Shown here piece by piece: positions 33,212 through 45,500 of a stretch of DNA of 64,000 nucleotides. Origin of the DNA: Aureimonas phyllosphaerae. GTDB lineage: Bacteria > Pseudomonadota > Alphaproteobacteria > Rhizobiales > Rhizobiaceae. The stretch is taken from assembly GCF_900113065.1 (NCBI RefSeq), contig NZ_FOOA01000006.1, positions 62,001 to 126,000 on the forward strand, given 5' to 3'. Below the pieces are notes generated by a model. It was not told the DNA's origin. It saw only the letters and a list, made by a program, of their open reading frames with translations, and searched no databases. The position numbers and the translations under genes were made by a program. Each line of letters begins with the position of its first letter. Position 1 is the stretch's first letter.

Positions 33212-36200
33212 TCAGTATTCCTTTTCGTAGAAGACGCCGACCTCGCCGCCCCCGTTCGCCGTCACCGCACCGCGGGCCTTGATGTCGGCCCCGAGTTCGA
33301 GGTCGATCGAGACGCGGCCGGTGGAATCGACGCCGACATAGGTGTTCTCGTTGATGTAGCGTCCGACGCCGACCGAGGTCTTGCCGTCCGCCGTGGTCCG
33401 GATGTCGAGGTCGTCGACGCCGAGCTGCGAGCGCAGGTTGTCGAGGAGGCCGGTCGAGCCACCGACGCCTGACAGCTGGGCCGCGGCGGAGGCGAGCTGG
33501 GCGATCTGCAGCGGCGAGAGGTCGGCCGTGCCCTGGCCGAAGATCAGCCGCGCCAGCACCTCGTCCTGCGGTAGGGCGGGGGAGGAGGTGAAGTTGAAGG
33601 CGGGATCGTTCGCCGGCCCGGTGATCGCGATATAGACCGTCACCTCGCCGGTGTCGGACGCGGCCAGGAAGTCCAGCGTCGGCACGAGGCCGTCGTCGAA
33701 GGTCAGCGTCGCGCGCTGGAAGTCGAGGCGGCGCGACAGGAGCTGGAAGCGCCCGCGCTGCAGCTCGAACCCGCCGCTCACCGCGATGTCGGAGATCGGG
33801 CCGGTGACGCGGATCGTGCCGCCGAGTTCGAGATCGAGACCGCGGCCGCGCACGAAGACGCGGTTCGGCGCGTTCAGCGTCACGTCGAGACGGATGCCGC
33901 CGCTCGCACCGCCGCCCCCCCTGCTCGGCGGGTTGATCTCGCGGATCTGCTGCTGCACGGCGGGCGGCGTGTTGCGACGCTTCAGGTCGATCTCGGCGAC
34001 CGAGCTCGGCAGGTTGTCCGGCACGAGGATCGCGATCTCCTGCGCGTTCACCGTGCCGGCGAGAAGCGCGTTGCCGGTGAGCGGGCCGGTCAGGGTCAGC
34101 CCCGCGTCGAGGCGCACGGTGAAGAGTTCGCCGTCGCCGTAGCGGCCGTCCGCGACCTGGATGCGTAGGTCTGCCGGGAAGCCGGCGCCGATGCCGATCG
34201 TGCCCGCCACGCTGACGGTGCCGCCGGCGCCGAGCTGGGCCGTGACGCTGGTCAGGGTCGCGGTTTGCCCGTTGAGGGAGACCTGCGCGTTGATATTGTT
34301 CAAGGACAGGTTGGCGCCGGTATCGACGAAGGACGCGCCGGCGGTGGAGATCGTGCCGGTGACATTGGGCGCTGCCGCCGTGCCCTGCACGCGGGCATCC
34401 ACGCGCACCGTGCCCTGCACCGAGCGGCCGCCCTCGGCGAGGATCCGGTTGGCGATCGAGAGAGGAGCGGTGCCGTTCAGGGCAAGGTCGAAGGTCGGCG
34501 TGCCGGACAGGCCGACCGAGCCGTTGGCGGTGAAGGCGAGGCCGGAGCCGGACAGCGAACTGTTCACCGTCACGCGGTTGTCGGCGTAGGTGCCGCGCGC
34601 GGCGATGTCGAGCGGGCCGACGCCGGCGTCGCGCGTCTGCGTCACCGAGAAGCCGGTGAGGCGGAGGTCGTAGTCGGCGCGCGGCGCGGACAAGGTGCCG
34701 GTCGCGCGCGCCGTCCCGTTCAGCGTGCCCTGCGGGCCGATGCCGCTCGCCGCAGCGGCGGCGAGCGATGCCGGCACGTTGTCGAAGGCGACGTTGAGGT
34801 CGAGACGCTGACCGACCGTGCCCGACGCCGTCACCGAGCCGGTGCCGAGGTCGACGCGGGCGGTCTGCAACTGGACGCTGCCGTCGGCGTAAGTGCCGGC
34901 GGCCGTGGCGTTGATGGCCGGGGCGCCTGCGGCGCGCGTCTGCGCCACCGAGACGTCGGCGGATCGAAGGTCGAAGGTCGCGTGGGGCGCCGCGATCGAT
35001 CCCGTAGCCGCTAGGTTGCCCGACAAGGTGCCGCGGGCGTCGAGGCTCGGCTGCACGGCATTGGCGAGCGCCACCGGAAGCCGGTCGAGCGCGACGCGCA
35101 GGTCAAGCGCGCGCCCGACCGTGCCGTTGGCGTCCAGCGATCCGGTGCCCGTGTCCACCCGCGCCCGGTTGAAACGGGCCGTGCCGTCGGCAAACGTGCC
35201 GGCGATGTCGAGCGTGACCGTCTCGACCCCGCCCTGGCGCAGCGGCGCGGCGGAGAGACCGTTGCCGGTGAGGGTGAAGGTCGCGTTCGGGGCGGCGAGC
35301 GTCCCGGTCGCGGTGGCCTGCCCGTTCAACGTGCCGCGCGCGTCGAGGCCGGGGCGCAGGCCGTTGGCGAGCGCCGCCGGCAGGTCGACGATCTGGAGGC
35401 GGAGGTCGAGCGCCCTGCCGACCGTGCCCGTCGCCTCGATCCGTCCGGTGCCCGCGGTCAGGAGGGCTCGGTCGAGCCGTGCGGTGCCGCCGCGATAGAG
35501 ACCCGCAAGGTCGAGCGAGACCGGCTCGACGCCGGCGCGCCGGATTTCGGCCGCGGTGATGCCGCGACCCGCGAGATCGAAGGTGACGGCCGGGTTTTCC
35601 AGGGATCCCGTGGCCGAGGCCGTGCCGTTGATCGTGCCTTCCGCGCCCAGCCCGTCGACGAAGCCATTGGCAAGGGCGACCGGCAGGTTCGAGATGTTGA
35701 GGTCGAGGTCCAGCGCCTCGCCGACCGTGCCGGTGGCTTCGATGAAGCCGGAACCGAGATCGACGCGCGCGGCCGACAGGGTCGCCGTTCCGTCGCGGTA
35801 TTGGCCGGCGAAGGCAGCGTTCACGCCTTGCAGATTGGCGGCGCGCGTCTGCGCGGTGGCCACGCCCTCGGCGCGAAGATCGAAGTCGAGGTCGGGCGCC
35901 GACGACAGGCCGCCCACCGCCACCGTGCCGCTGGCCGTACCGGCGGCATCGAGGCCTGCCACGAACGGATTGGCGATGGCGAGCGGGAAACGGTCGAGCG
36001 CGAGATCGAGGTCGAGCTGGTCGCCGGCCGAGCCGGATAGGGTGAGCGAGCCGGAACCGGCGTTGAGGCGGATTTCGCTTAAGGTCGTGCGCAGGCTTCC
36101 GAGCGTCACCGCCGCGGGAGCGGCGAGTTCGACCGGGGCATTGGGGATCGCGGCCGTCAGCCGTCGAAGCTCGATCACCGTGCCGGCGTCGGTGAAGGCG

Positions 36201-38584
36201 AGATCGCCGGACAGCTCGGTCGGCACGTCGTTGATCCGGGCCGAGGCGTTCAGGGCCGTCGCGTTGTTGATCTCCTCCAATGCGGCGTTCAGCCGCTCGA
36301 CCGTCAAGCCGCCGGCCGTGATCGATGTGGCGGCCACGGTGCCGGTGGCGCGCGGCGCGGTAAGGTAGTCCGTCGCGCGCAGCTGGATGCGGGCGTCGCG
36401 CAGCGCCGTCTCGGCATTGTTGCGCGTCAGCGTCAGCGCGTTGCTGGCGAGGTCGAGATCGGCGACCGGCGTACCGCCGTTGCCGACCGCGAGCGACACG
36501 GTGCCGTTGAGATCGCCCGAGCCGTCCTGGCCCGCGAGCGCGAGAAGCGTCGTCGCATCCTGGATCGCCAGGCGGATCGCACCGGTCGCCCGGTTCTCGC
36601 CATCGAGCGCGACCTCGCCCTCCACGCGGTTCTGGCCCTGTCGCAGGAGAAGGTTCCGCAGGCGACGCACGTCGCCCTCGGTCGCGAGATCGGCCGAGAG
36701 CGAGAGCGGCGCGCCGTCGAACGTGCCGTCGATGGCGACGGTCCCGGCGGGCGCCTCGGGCGCGAAGGTGCCCCGGATGCGGGCCTGGAGGTCGGTCAGC
36801 TGCCGGCCGACAACCTCGAGGTTGGAGGCGCTGGCGGTGAGGTCGATCGCGGGCGCGCTGGTGGTGCCGGAGGCCTTGAGGTCGAACTGCGCCTGACCGT
36901 TGAGGGCGGCGTCGGCGATCGCGGCCTGGTTGATCTGGCCGGTGATCGCGGCGGCGATCTCCTCGCCGGTGAGGTTGACCGACCCCGACAGGTCGAGCGC
37001 GTCGCCGTCGACGCGCAAGGCTTCGACGCCGAACGAGCCGTCCGCCGCGCGCCGGGTAAAGCCCGCGATCGCGACGCGCGGGCCGACATAAGGCACGGCG
37101 TCGCTCGACAGGGCGGCGGTCTCGATGTCGCTGTCGACGCGCAGCTGGAAGGTCGAGAAGTTGGAGGCGGCGTTGCCCGAAAGGGCAAGGTTCGCGGTCT
37201 CGGTGGTGAGCTTCGCCGTGTTGAACGTGTAGCCGTCCGCCGTCAGCGCGCCGTCGACATTGACGGCGATCGGCCCTTCGAGGACGCGCGCGGCGATGCC
37301 GTCCGGCACCGAGGCGGACTGGGCGCCAAGGTCGATGACGACCTGCCCGATCAGGTTGTTGAGATCAAAGCCCGGGCTCGTCGCCTTCAGCGTCACCGCG
37401 TTGGCGACATAGTCCTCGAAGCCGGCGGTGCGCGCGCTGGCCGCAACATCGAGCGTGGCCACCGACAGGCTGCCGCGCAGCGTCGCGTCGATCGAGGAGA
37501 TCTCGAGAGCGGTGCGCGCGCCTTGGCTGCCGAAGGCGAGCGGCACCGGGTTGGCGGCATCCGTGCGCAGGGCGAGCGTCAGGTCGTTGCCGGCGCCCGT
37601 CCGGTCGAACGTGCCGGATGCCGTCAGGTCGAGCGGGCCGGACTGGAGACGGCCGCTGTCGATCGCGATCACCCCGTCGGTCCGCAGGAGGACATTGGCT
37701 GCGAGCTGGAGGTTGTCGCCGACGACGCCCTGGTAGGCGAGCGGCACGAAGGGCGCGGAGAGTGCGGTGAGGTCGACGCCGATGCGCCGGCCGTCCGCGC
37801 CGTTCTGGACGGTGGCGCGCAGGGTCGCGGCCCGCTCGGAGCCGAGGTCCAGCGTGCCGTCGGCGGCGAAGTTGTCGAACGGGCCGGTGCCGTTGATCGA
37901 CAGGCTGACGGGTGGCGCGCCGGGCAGCTTCAGGAGCCCGGCGACGAGGCCGCCGGCCGGCTCGCTGGCATTGACCGCGATCTCCAGACGATTGGCGTCC
38001 GGCTGGAAGCCGATCTTCAGCGCGATGTCGCCGCCCTGATCGAGGCGGCGGATCGTGGCGGAGGCGTCGAGCTGCGTCGGATCGGGCGAGAGGTTGAGCG
38101 CGGCCTCGGCGGCCAGGCGCGCCGGGATGCCGGCAACCGCCTCGTTCAGGACGAACTCGTTGATCGCGATGCGGTTGATGCGGGCGGTGATCGAGGGGAG
38201 GGAGAAGGGCTCGGAGCTTTCCTCGGTGGTCGGCGGGGCCGCGCGCGGCAGGCGGTCCATCACCACCTGCCCGGCCGACAGGTTCTGCACCTCGACGGTC
38301 TTGCGCACCAGGGCCAGCGGCGACCAGTCGAGCGCGAGATTGCGAAGGGTGAGCCAGACGCCGTCGCGGTCGGCGACGGTCACCTCGTCGATCCGCACCT
38401 CGCCGCTGAAGGCGCCGGACAGGCCCTGGATCTTTACCTGCCGGTCTTCGGTCGACAGGAGGTTCTCGAGCTGGCCGGCGAGGAACTGCGCGTGCGCGGG
38501 CTGCGCTGCAAGAAGCGCGGCCGCCACCAGCGCGAGGAGGCGCAGCTTCAGGAGAAGGGCGGAGAGGAGGCGCATCGCGATCAT
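33212..38584 (-). CDS. tamB: Translocation and assembly module subunit TamB
   Basis: This is a large AsmA-like inner-membrane-anchored protein (1790 aa) that spans the periplasm and, with the Omp85 protein TamA, supports insertion of outer-membrane proteins and, in current models, phospholipid transport. A signal-anchor (LLLKLRLLALVAAALLAA) is followed by well over a thousand residues of beta-rich repeats such as ALANGF.DGL.A.GT.NG.A.ATGSL, repeated with variation about every 90-100 residues, and by the conserved DUF490 C-terminus ending in GEVGVFYEKEY. The ATG follows the tamA stop with no gap (TGA-ATG). A second Met three residues on is an alternative start. Confidence 0.95.
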   Translation of the reverse strand: MIAMRLLSALLLKLRLLALVAAALLAAQPAHAQFLAGQLENLLSTEDRQVKIQGLSGAFSGEVRIDEVTVADRDGVWLTLRNLALDWSPLALVRKTVEVQNLSAGQVVMDRLPRAAPPTTEESSEPFSLPSITARINRIAINEFVLNEAVAGIPARLAAEAALNLSPDPTQLDASATIRRLDQGGDIALKIGFQPDANRLEIAVNASEPAGGLVAGLLKLPGAPPVSLSINGTGPFDNFAADGTLDLGSERAATLRATVQNGADGRRIGVDLTALSAPFVPLAYQGVVGDNLQLAANVLLRTDGVIAIDSGRLQSGPLDLTASGTFDRTGAGNDLTLALRTDAANPVPLAFGSQGARTALEISSIDATLRGSLSVATLDVAASARTAGFEDYVANAVTLKATSPGFDLNNLIGQVVIDLGAQSASVPDGIAARVLEGPIAVNVDGALTADGYTFNTAKLTTETANLALSGNAASNFSTFQLRVDSDIETAALSSDAVPYVGPRVAIAGFTRRAADGSFGVEALRVDGDALDLSGSVNLTGEEIAAAITGQINQAAIADAALNGQAQFDLKASGTTSAPAIDLTASASNLEVVGRQLTDLQARIRGTFAPEAPAGTVAIDGTFDGAPLSLSADLATEGDVRRLRNLLLRQGQNRVEGEVALDGENRATGAIRLAIQDATTLLALAGQDGSGDLNGTVSLAVGNGGTPVADLDLASNALTLTRNNAETALRDARIQLRATDYLTAPRATGTVAATSITAGGLTVERLNAALEEINNATALNASARINDVPTELSGDLAFTDAGTVIELRRLTAAIPNAPVELAAPAAVTLGSLRTTLSEIRLNAGSGSLTLSGSAGDQLDLDLALDRFPLAIANPFVAGLDAAGTASGTVAVGGLSSAPDLDFDLRAEGVATAQTRAANLQGVNAAFAGQYRDGTATLSAARVDLGSGFIEATGTVGEALDLDLNISNLPVALANGFVDGLGAEGTINGTASATGSLENPAVTFDLAGRGITAAEIRRAGVEPVSLDLAGLYRGGTARLDRALLTAGTGRIEATGTVGRALDLRLQIVDLPAALANGLRPGLDARGTLNGQATATGTLAAPNATFTLTGNGLSAAPLRQGGVETVTLDIAGTFADGTARFNRARVDTGTGSLDANGTVGRALDLRVALDRLPVALANAVQPSLDARGTLSGNLAATGSIAAPHATFDLRSADVSVAQTRAAGAPAINATAAGTYADGSVQLQTARVDLGTGSVTASGTVGQRLDLNVAFDNVPASLAAAAASGIGPQGTLNGTARATGTLSAPRADYDLRLTGFSVTQTRDAGVGPLDIAARGTYADNRVTVNSSLSGSGLAFTANGSVGLSGTPTFDLALNGTAPLSIANRILAEGGRSVQGTVRVDARVQGTAAAPNVTGTISTAGASFVDTGANLSLNNINAQVSLNGQTATLTSVTAQLGAGGTVSVAGTIGIGAGFPADLRIQVADGRYGDGELFTVRLDAGLTLTGPLTGNALLAGTVNAQEIAILVPDNLPSSVAEIDLKRRNTPPAVQQQIREINPPSRGGGGASGGIRLDVTLNAPNRVFVRGRGLDLELGGTIRVTGPISDIAVSGGFELQRGRFQLLSRRLDFQRATLTFDDGLVPTLDFLAASDTGEVTVYIAITGPANDPAFNFTSSPALPQDEVLARLIFGQGTADLSPLQIAQLASAAAQLSGVGGSTGLLDNLRSQLGVDDLDIRTTADGKTSVGVGRYINENTYVGVDSTGRVSIDLELGADIKARGAVTANGGGEVGVFYEKEY

Positions 38585-40558
38585 TCAGAAGGCCTGTCCG
38601 ATGCCGGCGTAGATCTGGAACGAACCGTCGCGGGGGCCGGGGTCGAGCGGAATGCCGACATCGACGCGGATCGGGCCGAAGCCGGTGAGGTAGCGGGCGC
38701 CGACGCCCGCGCCGATCTTCAGGTTGCCGAAGTCGGGCGCGAAGTCGTCGCCGACCGTGCCGGCGTCGACGAAGGGCACGACCTGGATCTTGTCGGTGAC
38801 GTTGAAGCGCAGCTCGGCCGAGGCCTCGAACACCGACAGGCCGCCGGTCGGGGTGTTGACGAAGTCGGGATCGGTGCCGGGCAGCGGGAAGGGCGGATAG
38901 TAGGGGCCGATCGACTGGAACACGTAGCCGCGCACCGAGCCGCCGCCGCCGGCGAAGAAGCGCCGGTCGGTCGGCACGTCGGCGAGATCGGCGCCCGCGA
39001 TCACGCCGTAGCCGACGCGCCCCGCGACGACGAAGCGGTCGCGCTCGTCGAGCGACAGGTAGGCCGACACGTCGCCGCGTGCCTTGATGAAGGGCGTGCC
39101 GTCCTCGATCTCGTAGGTCGGCTCGGCATAGAGCTTGGCGAGGAACCCCTTGGTCGGGTTCAGCTCGTTGTCGCGCCCGTCATAGGTGTAGGTGAAGGGC
39201 ACGGAGGCGAGCAGGAACTCGTTCTCGCCGAGATAGGTGCCGACGGTCTCGTATTCGGCAAGGAGGCTTACGGCGACCGTCTGCTGGTCGTCGATCATGT
39301 ACTCGACGCCGTTGCTCACCGCGATCGACTGGCGGTCGTAGGCGAGCGGCTGCTCGCGAAGGCCGGTGATGGAGCCGACATAGACCGAGTCCGGGCCGAG
39401 GACGCCGGGTTTGCGGAACACGGCCGAGGCCTTGTAGTCGAAGCCGTCGGTCTCGCGGCCGGTGTCGGACAGGGTGTTGGCGCCGATGCGCGAGACCGAG
39501 CCCTCGATGCGAAGGCTCTCGGCCCGGCCGAAGAGGTTGCGATGCTCCCAGTAGGCGTTGGCGCCCGCGCCTTCGGTGTTGGAGAAGGTGGCGCCCGCGC
39601 CGATGACGCGGCGCGGCCGCTCGGCGACGGTCACCTGGATCGGCAGCGTTCCGTCGGGCGCCTGCGCGTCCGCCTCGCGGATCGTGGCGGTGGAGAAGAC
39701 GTTGAGCTTGCGCAGCCGCTCGCGCGCCTTTTCCAGCGCCTGCGGCGAGTAGGTCTCGCCGGGGCGGATGCCGGTCATGTAGGCGACGAAGCCGGGCTCC
39801 ATACGCTCGGTTCCGGTCACGAAGGTCTGGCCGAACGGGATCGCCTCGCCGGGCGAGAGGGTGATCGCGATGTCGAGGCGCTGCGTCGCGGAATCGGCGA
39901 CGATGTCGCGGCGGGTCACGGCGACGAAGGGGCGCCCCTCGTTGCGCAGGTCCTGTACGATACGGTTCTCGATCTGCAGGATGCGCACCGAATCGGCCGA
40001 GGAGCCCGGCGTCAGATCGTAGGTCGCCGGGTCGAGCGGCACGCCGTTGGCGTCGAGGCGAACGGTGCCGACCTGGAAGAGCGGGCCGGGATTGACGTCG
40101 ATCGTCACCGGCACGGGGCGCGAGGTGTCGAAGGTCGCGTCGGGAGCCAGCGTCGCGATGTCCTGGCCTTCGATGCGGATGGTCACGAGCCCGTCGTAGC
40201 GCGCGTTCTCGTACAGCGTGCCGACGAGGCGACGCCGGTCGCCCTTGGCTTTCGCGAGGAGGCCGAGCGAGCCCGACACCGGCTCGTCCTCGTCGGCCTT
40301 CAGCGTCGAGGCGGCCTCCAGCGTGTCCTGGAGATCGTCCTCGTTGGGCGAGACGTTGATCGTCACATCGTAGCGGACGGGATCCGGCAGTTCGGCCGCG
40401 GCCTTCTCCTCTTCCGACGGGCCGAAGAGGTTGAACGGGTCGAGGAAGCCGAGATCGAGGGCGCGGGCGGCGGGCGCGCCGAGGCCGAGGCCGAGCGCCA
40501 CGGTCAGGGACGCGATCACCGCCATGGGGCGGGCAAGACGGGTCAATCCAGAAATCAA
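38585..40558 (-). CDS. tamA: Outer-membrane Omp85 protein TamA
   Basis: This is a 657-residue BamA-superfamily outer-membrane protein. A signal peptide (SLTVALGLGLGAPAARA) precedes three POTRA-like periplasmic domains (roughly residues 60-330) and a 16-strand beta-barrel, with the RRFFAGGGGSVRGY loop (VRGY is the Omp85 substrate-gate motif) and a terminal Phe after GIGQ. It is encoded directly before tamB without spacing, confirming a Tam complex. The leader carries several stem-loops. Confidence 0.95.
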   Translation of the reverse strand: MISGLTRLARPMAVIASLTVALGLGLGAPAARALDLGFLDPFNLFGPSEEEKAAAELPDPVRYDVTINVSPNEDDLQDTLEAASTLKADEDEPVSGSLGLLAKAKGDRRRLVGTLYENARYDGLVTIRIEGQDIATLAPDATFDTSRPVPVTIDVNPGPLFQVGTVRLDANGVPLDPATYDLTPGSSADSVRILQIENRIVQDLRNEGRPFVAVTRRDIVADSATQRLDIAITLSPGEAIPFGQTFVTGTERMEPGFVAYMTGIRPGETYSPQALEKARERLRKLNVFSTATIREADAQAPDGTLPIQVTVAERPRRVIGAGATFSNTEGAGANAYWEHRNLFGRAESLRIEGSVSRIGANTLSDTGRETDGFDYKASAVFRKPGVLGPDSVYVGSITGLREQPLAYDRQSIAVSNGVEYMIDDQQTVAVSLLAEYETVGTYLGENEFLLASVPFTYTYDGRDNELNPTKGFLAKLYAEPTYEIEDGTPFIKARGDVSAYLSLDERDRFVVAGRVGYGVIAGADLADVPTDRRFFAGGGGSVRGYVFQSIGPYYPPFPLPGTDPDFVNTPTGGLSVFEASAELRFNVTDKIQVVPFVDAGTVGDDFAPDFGNLKIGAGVGARYLTGFGPIRVDVGIPLDPGPRDGSFQIYAGIGQAF

Positions 40559-40570
40559 CGCGGATGCTCT

Positions 40571-40656
40571 CTTCGCCCAGGCGGTCTCTTCGGGTTCGGG
40601 GCGAAGGCCGGTCCCGCAGCGGTTTCAGGCCGCTGCGCCCCGCCTTTCGAGGCGGG
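40571..40656 (-). promoter_or_regulatory. Structured tamA leader with three stem-loops
   Basis: Three perfect stems stand in a row just before the tamA start: CTTCGCCC/GGGCGAAG (40571-40606, long loop), GCAGCGG/CCGCTGC (40616-40636, 7-nt loop) and CCCGCCT-TTCG-AGGCGGG (40639-40656). They are close enough to the start codon to affect translation or mRNA stability, but no known riboswitch class is recognisable. Confidence 0.4.
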
Positions 40657-40874
40657 AAAACCCTGGCCGCCGTCCCCGAGCGACACCGGTTCAAAATGCC
40701 GGACCGGGCTCAAATAACAACCGCTTGGTGAGCCTCGCGCAAGATTCACGAGAGGTTTTGTGGGAGTTGCGCCACACTCCCGGTCCCGGCACCGGGCCCT
40801 CCCGGCAGGGCATCCGCGACCTTGCGTCGCGTGGGCCGTGGGTGGCCCGTGCCCCGGGCATTCCGCCGCCCGCG

Positions 40875-40889
40875 CTGGAATGTTTCCAG
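40875..40889. promoter_or_regulatory. Operator-like inverted repeat upstream of coxS
   Basis: CTGGAA and TTCCAG form a perfect 6-bp dyad with a 3-bp spacer. It is the clearest dyad in the gap that might bind a dimeric regulator. No regulator gene for it is in view. Confidence 0.35.
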
Positions 40890-41035
40890 AATTCGCTTGC
40901 GGCCCGGCAGCCCGCCGTTGCAGTCTCGGCCTGCCCGACAAGAGAACGCGGCGGCGCCCCATGCGCCCTCGAGCCGTGCGGCGGGCAGGGCCCGGTTTTC
41001 GGGCGCTTTGGCAAGGTCGTCTCGGGAGGACGCGT

Positions 41036-41536
<501 letters not shown>

Positions 41537-41611
41537 GGCCGGCGTCAGGGCCGACCGTTCCGGCACGCCGCACGCGTGCCGGCCTACCAGTTTCGATCTC
41601 GGGAGGATCTC

Positions 41612-43966
<2,355 letters not shown>

Positions 43967-43976
43967 GGAGGGACGC

Positions 43977-44780
43977 ATGTACCAGACGCAATACAAGCGT
44001 GCCGGATCGCTCGACGAGGCCAAGGCGCTGGTCGGCGCCTCGGGCGGCGAGGGCAAGTACCTGTCGGGCGGCATGACGCTGATCCCGACGATGAAGGCGC
44101 GGCTCGCCAGCCCCTCGGCACTGATCGACCTGCGCCACATCGCCGATCTCAAGGGCATCTCCGTCGAGGGACGGCGCGTGCGCATCGGCGGCGGCGTCAC
44201 CCATGCCGAGGTCGCGGCGTCCAAGGAGATCGAGGCGGTCTGCCCGACCTTCTGCGAACTCGCCAACCTCATCGGCGATCCCGCCGTGCGCCACATGGGC
44301 ACGATTGGCGGCGTCGTCGCCAATTTCGACCCGGCGGCCGACTATCCGGCGGCGCTTCTCGCGCTCGGCGGTACGATCCACACCGACCGGCGCGAGATCG
44401 GCGCGGACGACTTCTTTCTCGGCCTGTTCGAGACGGCGCTGGAGGAGGACGAGATCGTGACGGGCGTCTCGTTCGAGGCGCCGGATGCGGCGGGCTGGGA
44501 GAAATTCCGCAACCCCGCCTCTCGCTATGCCATGTGCGGTGTCTTCGTCGCCTGGCGCGGTGGCGAGGCCCGCGTTGCCGTCACGGGCGCGGGTTCGAAC
44601 GGCGCCTTCCGCTGGCAGGAGGGCGAGGCCGCCCTGTCCGCGCGCTTCGAGCCTGAGGCGCTCGACGGCGTCTCTGTCGACGAGGGCGAGATGATCGGCG
44701 ATCTCCACGGCTCGTCGGCCTATCGCGCCAACCTCGTGCCGGTCGTTACCAAGCGGGCGGTGCGCTCGGCGCGCGGCTGA
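43977..44780 (+). CDS. coxM: FAD-binding medium subunit (CoxM-like)
   Basis: This is the FAD-binding subunit (267 aa) of the same hydroxylase, delivering electrons from the Fe-S clusters to an acceptor. The two FAD-pyrophosphate loops are visible: [11 protein letters not shown] (about residues 24-34) and [15 protein letters not shown] in the middle. A GAGGAGGGA ribosome site overlaps the spacer; coxL ends 10 bp upstream. A strong bidirectional terminator follows. No coxDEFG accessory genes are next to it. Confidence 0.92.
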   Translation: MYQTQYKRAGSLDEAKALVGASGGEGKYLSGGMTLIPTMKARLASPSALIDLRHIADLKGISVEGRRVRIGGGVTHAEVAASKEIEAVCPTFCELANLIGDPAVRHMGTIGGVVANFDPAADYPAALLALGGTIHTDRREIGADDFFLGLFETALEEDEIVTGVSFEAPDAAGWEKFRNPASRYAMCGVFVAWRGGEARVAVTGAGSNGAFRWQEGEAALSARFEPEALDGVSVDEGEMIGDLHGSSAYRANLVPVVTKRAVRSARG

Positions 44781-44798
44781 CGGATCTCTCGACCAACG

Positions 44799-44831
44799 AA
44801 AAGGGGCGGCCCGACGGGGCCGCCCCTTTTT
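44799..44831. terminator. Bidirectional rho-independent terminator between coxM and a BA14K gene
   Basis: A perfect 14-bp stem (AAAAGGGGCGGCCC / GGGCCGCCCCTTTT) with a GACG loop, flanked by A residues on one side and T residues on the other, serves both coxM (forward) and the convergent gene ending at 44853. Confidence 0.95.
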
Positions 44832-44852
44832 CATGCCCGCCGGGCAGGCCCG

Positions 44853-45296
44853 TCAGAGATTGCAGCGCCGCTCGTAGCCGTCATAGCCGACATAGGTGTC
44901 GGTCCGCGGGTCATAGGAGCGATAGCGCGCGATGCAGCGGTCCACGTGGCTTGAACGTGTGTAGGTGCCGTAGTCGTCGTAGTAACGGGCCTGGCGCGGC
45001 GCCTGATAGTAGCGCGGCGGCGCGGGGATCGTGTCCCCGTAGGAGGGCGGCGCGACATAGACCGGGCGCGGCGGCGGCTCGTAGTAGCGCGGCGCGGGCT
45101 TGTAGTAGCGGGGCTGCTGCGGCTGCGACAGGGCCGAGCCGAGCAACGCACCGGCGGCGAGGCCCACCGCGCCGCCAAGCAGCACGTCGCCCGCATTGCC
45201 CCGGTCGCGATGGCGCCAGGGATCGGCTTGCGCCGCCGGCACGGCGGCGGTCAGGGCCAGGGCAGAGGTTACGAGAGCAAGAAACGTCTTGCGCAT
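44853..45296 (-). CDS. BA14K-like secreted protein, copy 1
   Basis: This is a 147-residue exported protein. It has a signal peptide (FLALVTSALALTAAVPAAQA, cut after AQA), a glycine/alanine helix pair (GGAVGLAAGALLGSAL, a Gly-zipper type segment), and a Pro/Tyr-rich middle (YYKPAPRYYEPPPRP). The C-terminal motif HVDRCIARYRSYDP, then DTYVGYDGYERRCNL, matches BA14K-family proteins of Rhizobiales, named after a Brucella immunoreactive protein. The two Cys of the C-terminal motif probably form a disulfide. A second member is next door, with similar spacing and a matching upstream repeat. Confidence 0.85.
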   Translation of the reverse strand: MRKTFLALVTSALALTAAVPAAQADPWRHRDRGNAGDVLLGGAVGLAAGALLGSALSQPQQPRYYKPAPRYYEPPPRPVYVAPPSYGDTIPAPPRYYQAPRQARYYDDYGTYTRSSHVDRCIARYRSYDPRTDTYVGYDGYERRCNL

Positions 45297-45379
45297 GGAA
45301 AGCTCCCATCCGGCACCGCCGGTTCGTTCAATGCCGGGCGCTCGCCCGGCTGTCGACGGTGATGAAGCACGATCGCACA

Positions 45380-45396
45380 TGAACGATAGCTGAACG
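45380..45396 (-). promoter_or_regulatory. TGAACG direct repeat upstream of BA14K copy 1
   Basis: TGAACG occurs at 45380 and again at 45391, an 11-bp period, about 85-100 bp upstream of the copy 1 start. The same arrangement stands upstream of copy 2. Direct repeats with one helical turn of spacing are typical of OmpR-type response regulators; the regulator itself is unknown. Confidence 0.45.
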
Positions 45397-45446
45397 CGGA
45401 AGTTTCCGCCGCGAGCCCTTAAAAGACGGAAAGGTACCGCCACGCG

Positions 45447-45480
45447 AAAAAGGCGCCGGGCAGGTGCCCGACGCCTTTTC
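45447..45480 (-). terminator. Rho-independent terminator after BA14K copy 2
   Basis: On the reverse strand GGCGTCGGGC and GCCCGGCGCC pair (one mismatch) around a 4-nt loop and are followed by a run of five T residues. It stands 21 bp after the stop of copy 2. Confidence 0.88.
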
Positions 45481-45500
45481 TGCAAGGGTATCGCTGCGAC

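Larger units (their letters stand above)
40559..41035. other. 477-bp gene-free gap between divergent tamA and coxS
   Basis: I see no protein-coding gene here; the open frames that cross it are compositional. Left of about 40700 are tandem stem-loops that would lie in the tamA leader. At 40875-40889 is a perfect operator-like inverted repeat, CTGGAA-TGT-TTCCAG, about 147 bp before coxS. A ribosome site GGGAGGA (41024-41030) precedes coxS. Promoters for both directions must lie here, but I cannot place -35/-10 boxes with confidence. Confidence 0.7.

Noticed and set aside
37523-40717. 1064-codon forward open frame opposite tamB and tamA
   Set aside because: Its composition (Arg/Gly/Val/Asp/Glu runs) is that of an antisense shadow; tamA and tamB on the other strand have signal peptides and family motifs.
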